From the NCBI GenBank assembly GCA_033961575.1, contig CM066731.1:137261001-137325000 (forward strand): 64,000 nucleotides of DNA, read 5' to 3'. The notes beneath the pieces were generated by a model. That model worked only from the letters and a program-made list of their open reading frames with translations, searched no databases and was not told where the DNA came from. Source of the DNA: Aselliscus stoliczkanus. Taxonomy: Eukaryota; Chordata; Mammalia; Chiroptera; Hipposideridae. The position numbers were made by a program, and so were the translations under genes. Position 1 is the first letter of the stretch, and each line of letters starts with the position of its first letter. Positions 11,227 through 21,886 of this stretch are shown piece after piece.

Positions 11227-12487
11227 AAAAAACATGTTTTACGCATCACCACATTTATCCCAAAAAAAGATCAGCAATATTTACATCAGCAATATTTTAC
11301 ATCAGCAATATTAACATGAACAATATTTTACATCAGGAATATTTATCTGTGAAGATTTTACCACACGTTTGCCAACACCAGCTGTCTTTGCTAATCAGGC
11401 AACTAATTTATCTTAATATACATTTCATTGATTTAGTGAATATGAGTTATTGTTGTTTATTTTTTTATTAACATTAATGAGTATTTTGTTATCTGAACCA
11501 TACTTTTATAATTATTCTATATGAATTTTAAATTCAGTTGGGCAAATTTTCTGTCTATGTGTTTCTTTGAAGCCTAGGGGATTGTATTCATCTTTATCTG
11601 TTAAAATTTCATCCATCTTTATTTACTATTTATTCCCTAAAACCTATCTAGGTATCTGAGGCTCTAAATATTGTTCTAAATTTCTAAATTATCTATTATT
11701 TTTTCCTGAGAATTATTACTAGGTATATTGTCTTCTTTACTTATCATTTCTTTCCAATGCTGCAGTTTTTTAAACTTATAAAATATTGTATTTATTTTAT
11801 ATTTTCAGAGGCTTAATATGAGAATTAAGAAGTTTGGTATAATTACAAATGAAGAATTCAGAAAATCACCTGGAAGTTCTTGGTAATTTCTGCTTTTTTA
11901 ATTTAAAAAGTCTTTAAAAAAATTTTTAAATGCAAAATCCAAAATATTTTCTACATTAGTTACACAATTAAAAATTTCTTAGGCGCTTTTTTTTTTTTTC
12001 CTTAAAGCTTTGGATTCAATATGTCAACTGGTATGTACTCTCACTCTTAAAAATCGTACATGAATGCTTATAAATATGCTGTTAAAGTAAACATGTATAT
12101 GACATACACACTATCTATAAGTAATAGGTCTCAGAATGAGCCCTTTTTGATCAGCTGTGAAAAACCTATACTTCAGTATTTAACTTTGGCTATCTTTTTT
12201 CTTTTAATGACTCAAATTTTTTTGTTTTAACTTAGCCAGTAGGGAAGAGTAATAATTGGAGTCAATTTTACTGTACAACTTGGCAGCACATATTTTCCCC
12301 CTTTTATTGTTCAAGTGAGTTAAATAGATGTGATTCTTTATTAATGATCTCTTAAGGAGATGATGAGATAAACTAAAGAGAAAGAAACTGACTAGCTATT
12401 GGGAGATGAAGAAAGAAATACTATAGGTTTACAGAATAGATATTAAAAGATATTTTAGAATAGCTCTTCGAGGATCCTAAATATAAG
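11227..12487. other. Unassigned AT-rich stretch
   Basis: It holds only the tandem array at 11265-11342 and poly(T) runs. No gene or known repeat was recognised. Confidence 0.4.
11265..11342 (+). repeat. Short tandem array of a 15-18-bp unit
   Basis: Five successive diverged units of the type acatcagcaatattt (atcagcaatattt, acatcagcaatatttt, acatcagcaatatta, acatgaacaatatttt, acatcaggaatattta). Confidence 0.85.
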
Positions 12488-12499
12488 AAAAATTGAAAC

Positions 12500-12935
12500 G
12501 TTTTTGTTTTTTTTAAGATTTTATTGAGGAATTGGGGAAGAGGAACAGCATTGGGGAATTGGGGAAGGGGAACAGACCAGTTGCTGTCTTTTTGTTCTTC
12601 AGTCTAGTTGTGGAGGTCGTTGCTTCACTGGCCCATGTTGGTATCATGATTGCGTTCTTCCCGGATGAGGCAGCTCGGTCGCTGGCCTCTGGATGGTCGC
12701 TCACCGCGGCTATTGGCAGCTCAGGCTGGCTGCCGACCACTCACTGTAGCCTATGGCAGCCCACTGCAGCAGGGGCTGCAGCCTACACCGTCGCCGGGGC
12801 TCGCACAGCCCAGCTCCAGGTGGAGCTGTTGTTAGCTGTAGAGGGCAATGTCACTGGCCCTCATATGTGGGATCCGAACCGGGGCCGCTGGCATCCCCAA
12901 ACCAGCTCTTAACCAATGCGCCACTTGGCCGGCCC
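12500..12935 (-). mobile_element. Long composite tRNA-derived SINE, family 1 (436 bp)
   Basis: Read on the minus strand it starts with gggccggccaagtggcgcat (tRNA-like head, B-box-like ccggttcggatcc). It continues past gagggccagtgacattgccctc into a GC-rich body of about 330 bp, and ends with caataaaatcttaaaa-type text, that is, a polyadenylation signal plus a Pol III terminator-like TCTT. Perfect 12-bp direct repeats aaaaattgaaac flank it (12488-12499 and 12936-12947). Unlike the copies at 26429 and 61289 it has one rather than two copies of a ~20-bp unit near 12715-12740. The open frames here (for example 12532-12912) are by-products of its GC-rich body. Confidence 0.92.
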
Positions 12936-12947
12936 AAAAATTGAAAC

Positions 12948-14059
12948 TTTTTAAGTGGAATGTCAGGGAGTAAGAGTTGATGAAGATAGCTATATACTTT
13001 CTGTAACTAAACATTATACTGAACAGTTTTTTTTTGAAAGATATAAAAACTTTAAATACTGAAATATGTTATTAGGTTTAATTTTGATTATGGTAGGAGA
13101 TTATAGGTTTATAAAATTAAACACATTACAAATTAATTCATAATCACTATGGTTAGCTGAATTATTAAAATATTGCATAATAATTTATATTTATAGTGAT
13201 GAACCTTAGAGCAAGGCAGCATTTTGAAGAGATGTGGTAATCACTTCAGGAAGATTAATTTTTTAATTTTTTGTTTTAAGTATAATATTCATTATATTTT
13301 AGTTCTTTCTTTGAAAATCAGTAATCAACATTATCATCACTATTAGAGTCAGTAAATGTTTCAGTACCTTTTATATGTAAATACTAAATTAATTCAAATT
13401 GTTGCAACATTCTAAATTAGAAATAGAAATGATACATTGCCTATAAAGATACACTTCAGATGATAGGGTGGTAAAACAGATTATGTATATGACTTGTAGA
13501 AAGTAAACTTAGCAATATAGTCATTCTTTCTGTGTAAAAAATTTTAATTTATAAGTATTAAGTTGGAGTGATTATTTAAAAGATTATTCAAAATATGCTT
13601 TCTCTGATTTATATCCAACTTTTTTTCTCTTTTTTTTCCTATATCCAACTTTTTAAGAATACTTCTATAGCTTAAAATGAGTTTAACTATACATGTCGAC
13701 TGAATTGTGATTAGCATCTACATTAGGAAATACAATGAGCAAATCAATAATTCTGTTGCCTTACTTTTATATAGTGCTTGATACCTTAAAAATTGCCGTG
13801 ATATATGTTTTTATGTCATCGAAGAAGTACAATGTATTTCAGTGACAAACCCAAGATTTGTCCCTGGTAAATCTCTTTACCCTTGGTTCACTTCTCTTCC
13901 AAATTATGGTTCCATTTATACTTTGTTATAAAGACAAATTATTTGTTTCTTTTAGTGATCTGTGAATATATTAAAGTTGTTAACACAGCATGGGAAAAGA
14001 TTACTTAACTCAGTTCCTTAATTTAAATGCAACAGCTTTCTAGTGAGCCATCCTGACCA
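12948..14059. other. Unassigned AT-rich stretch; weak MIR-like text near 13320-13500
   Basis: No gene is seen. Blocks such as tattagagtcagtaaatgtttcagtacc and gatgatagggtggtaaaac are faintly MIR-like, too weak to call separately. Confidence 0.35.
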
Positions 14060-14230
14060 TGTTGAGGACAGACCTCTTCAGACATGGCTCTGGCACTTGC
14101 TAGTTCCGTGGCCTTAGGAAAGTCATTTATTTCCTTTGAACCTTAGTTTCTCACTTTAAAAAGTTATCATCTAGTAGGATTATTCAGGTGAAACAAGATC
14201 ATGTATATCAAAGCACTATGTAATTATTTT
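14060..14230 (+). repeat. MIR-type SINE
   Basis: The blocks ctggcacttgctagttccgtggcc, cctttgaaccttagtttctc and gatcatgtatatcaaagcac follow the MIR order. Confidence 0.75.
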
Positions 14231-14702
14231 CACTTATTGCTACTAAAAGAATATATATTTATGTATCTCTGTCACTTTTCTGTCCAAAAGAGAAAGATGA
14301 GGTTAAATAGTCCTCACTGATTCTGAAACTCTACCACCAATAACTAAGATTAACAAATAAATACTTAAATTCAAGAGTGAAATTTGTACCTAAAAGAAAA
14401 GTTGATAAAGTCTTTGACAAGAGTAAGACACATTGTGTAATATAATTATTTTATAATTTGTTTGTTCTCAAAATCTGGATTTTTAGTCTTTTGAAGCTAG
14501 GGATAGCTGCAGTTATATTTCCTAAGAAGTTGATTCTTTAGTTGCAAATATAATGTTTCAGGTTTCCATTTGTATAAAGTTGCTTAGAGAAATATTTTGA
14601 ACTTTAGATATCCTTTATTTATTTTAAAGGTGTGAAAATGAGGAAGTTTACTTCACCCAGGTGCTGACTGAATAAAGGATACAGTTAGAAGTGTGTAGTT
14701 GA

Positions 14703-14931
14703 TGCACTGTATAACTAAAGCGGAGGTGGTATACCTAATGTAATTGAATATATATAGATAGTCACGGGATGCAGATTATACTGTGGAAGAGAGTCAGAGG
14801 AAGAGTAATAGATATATATGATATGGGGGGGGAGTGGGGTGGCAAATTGGGGGTGGGGGTTGTCACTTTGAGGGGTAAAATGTATAACTATTGCACTGTG
14901 TTGTACACCTGAAACTAATTAAAAAAAAAAA
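14703..14931 (+). mobile_element. 5'-truncated L1 3' end with target-site duplication
   Basis: The sequence runs through the G-rich 3'UTR tract (gatatggggggggagtgggg) to gttgtacacctgaaactaatt and a poly(A). Exact 16-bp direct repeats agaagtgtgtagttga flank it (14687-14702 and 14932-14947). The exact duplication points to a fairly recent insertion. Confidence 0.92.
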
Positions 14932-14947
14932 AGAAGTGTGTAGTTGA

Positions 14948-15589
14948 GACAAGACTGATAGTCATAAATTCCATCTCTGCCCCACACATGAAAGCCTGAA
15001 CCTTAGCATTAGGGGAAAAATCAGTAGCTTTGGATTCCTCTAGTGAAAGGAAATTTTATCCTTTGTCTTCAAGGTCTACAGGTTATACAATTACCTTGAA
15101 TCCTTGGCCACTATTGACGTTTTAGGCATTTATAATGTTAAATAGTGCTTCCACCCCCAGTGTATAGCCAGTTGATGATTATCTGTTCAGTTGAATCAGG
15201 ACTACATAGGAATTTCCAGGCTCTCATTGGAGATTGAAAACTGCTTTAATCACTTTCATTCAGCATCTGCTTGAACAAAAGGGGGCTTGAGAATTCCTCG
15301 CTAGCATTTACATTCAACTTTACAAAGAGAGTTTTTTAATAGCAAAATTTGAAAATTTCTTTCTTTCCAGTATTATGGAGGACTTTAGGCAGGCAGATGC
15401 CCTAAGGAAGGAAGATGGCAATTTAGTTTACCTTTTACATTAATTTTAGAGTAATATATAAATATTTCATTTCTCATATATACACACAGAACTGAACTGT
15501 ACTCATCTTTTATTTTCAATTGTGTTAATTATAGATACTCTAAAATGCATAGGAAAAGACTAGAGGGAATTACAGTAAAATTTTAATAG
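14948..15589. other. No recognisable feature
   Basis: AT-rich text without a named repeat, gene or strong exon signal. Confidence 0.4.
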
Positions 15590-16305
15590 CTGCCATCATT
15601 TCTCCTGGATTCAGTAATCACCTGGATTATTGAAACAGCTTCCTAACTGACCACTTGATTCCACTTTCTCTTCTCTGTGGTCTGTTCTCCACATAGCAAC
15701 CAGAACAATTCTGTAACTACGGAAATTATTTTCAGTCATTTCTTTGCACAGTAGTTCCAGTGGCATTGTCCGCATAAAATCCAGAGTCCTTACTGTGGCC
15801 TACAAAGTCTTACATTATGTATGCCTCCTGTCCCCAATATCCATTTTCTCTATGATTTTAATACTCTTATCTCTGATTTTGTGTTTCCTTCCTCTAGCCA
15901 TATTGGTCCCTGGGATATTCCTTCAAAATGTCAAGCATGCTGTTTTTCTCAAGGTCTTTCCAGTTTCTTTTCCTTCTAGAATGTTCTTTCTCCAGATATC
16001 TGCAGTGTTCCTTGACTCATTTCCTTGAAGTTCCTGCTTGAATGTCATCTTATGAGAAAGGACTCCCTAATCACTCTTAAAAAAATAGCCATCCCTCCCT
16101 TCCCATCAGTCTGTCCTACTTACTCTACTTTATATTTTCTCTCTACCATTACCCTAGTCTATTTTTAATGGTTTGTCTCTACTCAATAAAATCTAAACTT
16201 CATGAAAACAAGAATTTATTTTAGTCATTTCTGAATCCCAGACACTAAAACACAGCAGGGCATATAGTAGGCATTCAGTTTGTTGAATGAATGAATGTTT
16301 CTCAG
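15590..16305 (+). repeat. L2 LINE 3' end
   Basis: The L2 landmarks are in order: gtggcctacaaagtcttacat, ccttctagaatgttctttctcc, tgaatgtcatcttatgagaaaggactcc, catagtaggcattcag and the diagnostic end ttgaatgaatgaatg. It is an ancient, non-mobile LINE. The open frame at 15744-16028 lies inside it and is not a gene. Confidence 0.85.
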
Positions 16306-16499
16306 AATAGTAGAACTTTAGGTGGTTTTAATTTTCTCCCGTGTACTTTTCTATATTTCCTTGTTTTGCTATATTGAACAAATATTATTGCTTGTATAAT
16401 CTAAATTTAATACATAGCAGCTTTTTTAAAAAGAGCTCTTTCCTATTCTAAGATCAAATATAAATACACGTATGTATTTTTATGAATGTCTTTTGGGAG

Positions 16500-17206
16500 G
16501 GTGGTTTACATCTATCACTCAATAGCCCCCAAATGTGCCCAATTGTCTAAATTGCTTCTCGATACATTCACACACATATGTGGTCTACCATTTTTGCTTT
16601 CTTAGAATCACTGCACTGGAAGCTCTGCTCTAATCTGAATTGCTTGTTCTCTGTGCCTCATACACAGCTATCACCCCAGATCGACCATCACCTGGGGATT
16701 CATTTCACATCTCTCTTGAGTTAAATCCTGTTTCCTGGATCTCATGTCTTTCTGTCTCTTGTTTTAGTACCTTATTTTAGGGAGGCACATCCTTCAGTAG
16801 TTTCCTAAAAAGTGGTGCATGCGAACCTGAAATCACCTACATTTGATTACTTATATTCAGTGGTGTATAGAATTCTAGTATGGGAAAGAATTTCTCACAG
16901 AACTTTACAGGGATTCCTTAGCTTTTAGTAGTGCTGTCTGAAGCAATTTTAAGTTTTGATTCTTCTTGTATCTGACTTGTTTATTCTCTCTGGAAACTTA
17001 TAGTTCCTTTATTCTAAATATTTTGGAATTTCATGATAATGTGTCTTGGTGAGGATCTGATTTTACTGTTGTGCTGAGCATCCCATGAGCCTTTTCAATT
17101 TTAATTTCATGTTCTTTAGTTCTGAGATGTTTTCTTGAGTTATTTTTTGTTGTTGTTGGTTTCTTCCTCTGTTTTCTCTGATATGGTTTTGTGAAATTCC
17201 TCTTGG

Positions 17207-17251
<45 letters not shown>

Positions 17252-17360
17252 CACACACACATATATAAATATATATGAATGATCATTTCTATCTCTTTTC
17301 CTTTTCCTATTTTGTAGATTTCCTTAATTCTATTTTCCAACTTTTAAAAAAAATTTCTGA
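16500..17360. repeat. Ancient mammalian interspersed repeat, family not named
   Basis: The text (cagtagtttcctaaaaagtgg, gtatagaattctagtatggg, aatgtgtcttggtgaggatctg, catgttctttagttctgag) has the feel of a widely copied mammalian repeat. I cannot name the family. The (TA)n array at 17210-17249 lies inside it, and the open frames at 17031-17260 (minus) cross that array. Confidence 0.45.
17210..17249. repeat. (TA)n microsatellite
   Basis: About 19 TA units followed by a short (CA)n/(TA)n mix to 17277. Confidence 0.97.
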
Positions 17361-17449
17361 TAATCTATTGTTAATATAAAGTGTTTATATTCTGCTCATT
17401 GATACAGTATATTCTCTTTACTCTCTGGAGATTTTAATGTATTTTTTCA

Positions 17450-18850
17450 AATAATTTATTTTGAACATTTTTAAACACATAGAAAAGCTAAAAAAAATAG
17501 TACTGTAATTATCCATATACTCACCCTTTAGATTTATGGTTGTTAACATTTGCCATATTTATCTACATGCTTGTATTTTTTTCTGAATCGTTTGAAAGAT
17601 GTAATCATGACACTCGATCACTAAATATTTCAGGATGTATCTCTTGAAAAAATGCATTTTTAAACATAACATTATTCTTCAAAAACAAAACTATTGTCAC
17701 ATGTAAGAAAATTAATATTAATCCCCTAGATTATCTAGTGTACATGTATATTCAGAATTATTCAATCCAAAAATGTCTTCCCGGGCTTTTTGTTTTTTTT
17801 AAATCAGAATCCAGTCAGATTCATATGCACTGAATTTGGCTGTTGTCTTATTGGTTTTATTTCATACTGAACAGTTCTCTCACTTTTTTAAACTTTTTGT
17901 TTGTTTTAATGGCATTGCTCTCTTGCTGAGATTAGGAAATTTGTCTTAAGGAAGGAATTATATTCTGGATTTGTCTAATTGGTTTTCTTGTTTGTTTTTT
18001 TGTTTTGTTTGGTTGGTTGTTTACTTCCTCTATGCCTTAACAATTTGATTAGATTCAAGTTAAACCTTTTTGGCAAGAATATGTTGTAAATGGTACTGGG
18101 TATTTCATCTTGTGTAATAATGGGAGGATGTAATATCGGTTGTGCCACTGTCCATGATGATGTGATCATCTAGTTAAGATGCTGACTGTCTGATTTATTT
18201 CTCCATTGTAAAGCTATGGTTTTTCCTTTGCAGTAACAAGAAATCTGTGGGCAGATACTTTGGCATTGTATAAATATTCCTCAATCAGTTATTACATTAA
18301 AGGCCAGAATGGTAACTTTCTAAGTATATTGCTCTTTTATATTTAGTAACTGACATTTCCTTTTTTTTTTCCTGTTAAGTAGAGCTCTCCCTCATCAACT
18401 GGTGTAAAAAAGGCTGACTGAATGCCTAATCCTTGACATTTATTTGCCAATTTTACATTGAAAGTGATATGATAGCACCTTCTGTGGTAGCAAATGAGTT
18501 GTTGGTTTTGTTTTTTTCCCTTTTCCACTGACGGGTACTATGGAGTCTTCAATGCTGATTAATTCGGAATGTTACAGTCAATTACAGATACTCCTTAAAC
18601 ACTAAAATTATCCCAAATATGGCCAATAAACATTCTTTCAAGCTGATTTCTGAGTCCTTTTAACATACCTTTTATAGTCTTTTGAGCACATTTATATTTT
18701 TTCACGTACATGATATTCTGGGCTCATCTTGTACTTTCCCTGGCCCTGTAAATCAACCATTTCTCCTGGTAACTTTCTGTCAGAATAGCATATAGAATCT
18801 GATACCAGGTGTTTCAGGTGTACTTATTGTCTATTGGGATGATATTAATA
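17450..18850 (-). repeat. Old L1 3'UTR-type sequence, antisense
   Basis: The text (acacatagaaaagctaaaaa, ttaacatttgccatatttatctacatgc, atccagtcagattcatatgcac, gggatgatattaataattctgg) is antisense L1M 3'UTR. It is diverged and has no coding capacity. Confidence 0.6.
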
Positions 18851-18881
18851 ATTCTGGGCTTTCTCAATGTCTACAGCTAGG

Positions 18882-18910
<29 letters not shown>
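18882..18910. repeat. (CA)n microsatellite
   Basis: About 12 CA units, then cataca, adjoining an L1 insertion. Confidence 0.95.
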
Positions 18911-18913
<3 letters not shown>

Positions 18914-18917
18914 ACCT

Positions 18918-19298
18918 TTTAAAATTAAATTTATTTGGGTGACAATGGTTAGTAAAATTACATAGGTTTCAAGTGTACAATTTGATAAAACATCATCTAT
19001 ATATTAAACATAAGACCTGAAACAATAAATTGCATAGAAGAAGGCATAGGTACTAAACTTTTGAGCCTTGGGTTCAAAGAGGATTTAATGAATTTAACCT
19101 CAAACGCAAGGGAAGTAAAGCTGAAAGAAATTAATGAGACTATATCAAACTAAAAAGCTTCTGCACAGCAAAAGAAACCATCAGCAAAACAAAGAGGCAA
19201 CCAACCAAATGGGAGAATGGGAAAAGATATTTGCGAACACCCCCAGTTAAGGGGCTAATATCCAAAATATATAAAGAACTCGACGTATACTTTTTAAA
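18918..19298. mobile_element. L1 insertion with inverted 5' part (twin-priming structure)
   Basis: The left part (18918 to about 19005) is antisense L1 3' end, with aatttatttgggtgacaatgg and ttcaagtgtacaatttg. The right part (about 19006-19280) is sense L1 ORF2 C-terminal sequence. The right part translates through LSLGFKEDLMNLTSNAREVK and, after KEINETISN, reaches in-frame stops. Similar short repeats flank the whole (acgtaccttttaaa at 18910-18923 and acgtatactttttaaa at 19283-19298). The arrangement is the usual product of twin priming. Confidence 0.75.
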
Positions 19299-19420
19299 GA
19301 AAACCATAATTTCAAATATATAAAATCTTGTTTTAACTCAAATATTTCAGGTTTTCCTTTACTTCTCTGTTTTTATATTTTAAAATTTTTATCGTAAAAT
19401 CTTGATCCTTCAGCATCAAC
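19299..19420. other. Short unassigned stretch
   Basis: AT-rich; nothing recognised. Confidence 0.4.
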
Positions 19421-20375
19421 ATGTTACTTCATTTTATTTTAAAATATATGTAAAATAGTTTTTAAAAGTCAATACCAGGGCCATTGCTAACTATAAAACT
19501 ACTGAATGAAATTTAGGTTTCCTTGCATGTTTAGGGTTTTTGTTTTTAAGTATATGTGTAAGTCAGTATTCTGAAGTTATTTGATAAGCCTTTTGTCTAG
19601 TTTTACTGATGATTTGTTACATAGTTTTTTGCGGTTTTTGTTTGTTTTGTTTTTTGCTTCAGTTTGTTCAGGGTTTACTTGTATTTTATTTTATTTTAAG
19701 TTATATAAAACATTTGTGTAATGTTCAAAGTCAAAGCCTAAATAAAAAGGTGTATTTAGAGAAATCTTGCTTCCATTCCTCTCCCCTTTAACATTCCATT
19801 CTGTTAATATTTCTTATAAACGTTTTATTAGTTTGTACTTTTCTGTTGTTTCATTTTGCAGAGATACTCAAATACATACAAAAATGTAACTTCTCCATAC
19901 TTTCTTAGACAAAAGGTAGCCTATTTGAATCATTATTCTTCACCTTGCTTTCTTTTTCATTTAACAATATATCCTGGAGATTAGTCCATATCAGTACATA
20001 GAGAACTTCCTTTTTTTTTTTTTTTTTTATGGCTGCATAGTATTACATGGATATGTTAGTTTACTCAGCTAGTACGCTAGTATGGTCATTTGTGTTTCTG
20101 GTCTTTGTTATTACAAATAATGCATCAATGGATAACTTTCAGCATATGTTGTAGTTTGCTGGTGGAGATATGTTGAGGATGGATTCTGGAAAGAAGACCT
20201 CCAGACCAAAGGATAAATACATTTATAATTTTTTAGATATAGCCAAATTCTCATCAGTAGAGATTGTACCATTTTGTGCTTCCTCCAGTAATATATGAGA
20301 GTGCCTCTTTCTCTAGGCAGTGTAAGTTCTTATGAAGGTTTCGTATCCCTTTGTGCTGTTCAAGTTTCTCTTTCA
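19421..20375 (-). repeat. Old L1 3'UTR-type sequence, antisense
   Basis: The text (cctggagattagtccatatcagtac, atggctgcatagtattacatgg, ccaaattctcatcagtagagattgtacc) is antisense L1M 3'UTR. It is the host of the half-L1 insertion at 20376. Confidence 0.6.
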
Positions 20376-20376
20376 G

Positions 20377-20410
20377 GTTTGTTTGTTTGTTTGTTTGTTT
20401 GTTTGTTTGT
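20377..20410. repeat. (TTTG)n tail of the half-L1
   Basis: Eight GTTT units at the 3' end of the minus-strand element. It reads as a (CAAA)n tail in the element's own direction. Confidence 0.95.
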
Positions 20411-20993
20411 GGAGCTTTTTTGCAGTCTTTAAAAATGAGTTTCAGGTGTACAAAGCAACTTGATAGACATTTAAACCCCACATAAAGTGATAACCCCCCC
20501 CCAAGCTACTATCCCTCTGACATCTCATATAGCGGTTACAATACCATCAACTATCTTCCCTATGTTGTACTCCATATCCTGTGACTATATATACTTATAT
20601 ATTTAGTTATAGTTGACCTTCAATATTATTCTACTTCAGCTTCAGGTATATAGCTCATTGGTCATCTACACAGTCTATGACGTGATCCCTCTGATAAGTC
20701 CAGCTGGCACCATACATGATCTTTACAACATTGTTGATTATATCCCCCCCATACTGTATTAACTACCAATTTGTATTTCTTAATGTCTTCACCTTTTTCA
20801 GCTTGTCCCCAACCCCATTCCCATCTATCACCCCGATAGACCTAGTACCTATCTGGCACCATACCTAGTTATTACAATATTATTGAGTATATTCCTTATG
20901 CTACACCCTACATTCCCATGACTACTGCAAAAGAACAAATTTGTACTTCTTAATCCTTTCCCCTTTCACCCATCCTTAACCCCCCCTCCTATC

Positions 20994-21886
20994 CTAAAGA
21001 AGTCCCTCTAAGAGTCCTTGTAACACTGGTTTGGTGGTGATGAACTTCTTCAGCTTTTTCTTGTCTGGGAAGTTCCTTATCTGTCCTTCAATTTTAAATT
21101 ACAGACTTACTGGGTAGAGCAATCTTGGTTGAATGTCATTGTTTTTCATCACTTGTATTTCCTGCCACTCCCTTCTTGCCTGCAAAGTTTCTGTTGAGAA
21201 ATCAGCTGATAATCATATGGGGAGCTAGCTCCCTTGTAGGTAACTAACTGCTTTTCTCTTGCTCGTTTTAAGATTCTTTCTTTGTGTTTAACCTTTGGCA
21301 TTTTAATTATGATGTATCTCGGTGTTGGTCTCTGGGTTCATCTTGTTTGGGACTCTATCTGCTTCCTGAGCTTGTATGTCCATTTCCTTTACCAGGTTAG
21401 GAAAGTTTTCTGTCATTATTTCTTCAAATAGGTTTTTAATTCCTTGCTTTCTCTCTTCTCCTTCTGGTACCCCTATAATGTGAATGTTGGTATGCTTGAT
21501 ATTGTCCGAGAGGTCCCTTAAATTCTCATCAATTTTTTAGATTCTTTTTTCTTTTTGCTGTTCTGGTTGGATGTTTTCTACTACTTATCTTCTACATTGC
21601 TGGTGGGATCCTCTGCTTCATCTAGTCTATTGTTGGTTCTCTCAAATGTATTCTTCATTTCCATTATTGTATCCTTTATTTCTGATTGGTTCTTTTTTAT
21701 GGTTTCCATCTCCATTTTTATGCTTCCTATCTCTCTGTTGAAGTTCTCCCTCAGATATTTGAGCTTCCTTATAACCAGTGTTTGGAACTCTGCATCTGAT
21801 AGATTGCTTATCAACATTTTGCTTAGTTCTTTTTCTGGAGCTTTGTTCTGTTCTTTCATTTGGGACACGTTTCTTTGTCTCCCCAT
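20994..21886 (-). pseudogene. L1-type ORF1 (RNA-binding nucleic-acid chaperone), frameshifted
   Basis: ORF1 protein of L1 forms trimers and coats the element RNA in a ribonucleoprotein. The start chosen is the ATG at 21884-21886, giving MGRQRNVSQMKEQNKAPEK. A coiled-coil segment follows (EMETIKKNQSEIKDTIMEMK, RLDEAED) to a stop at 21581-21583. After a frame change the RNA-recognition part appears (NIHIIGVPEGEE at about 21456-21491), then RYIIIKMPK and KERILKRAREKQ in a further frame. The C-terminal end ARREWQEIQVMK, PDKKKLKKF and LLEGLL reaches a stop at 20994-20996. At least two frame changes and one extra stop make it a pseudogene. Its order and length, about 300 codons, fit a whole ORF1. 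The 177-residue plus-strand frame at 21555-22088 is its antisense shadow. Confidence 0.88.

Noticed and set aside
17031..17260. Open frames with YIYIYI repeats (also at 53407-53876)
   Set aside because: They are translations of (TA)n microsatellites.
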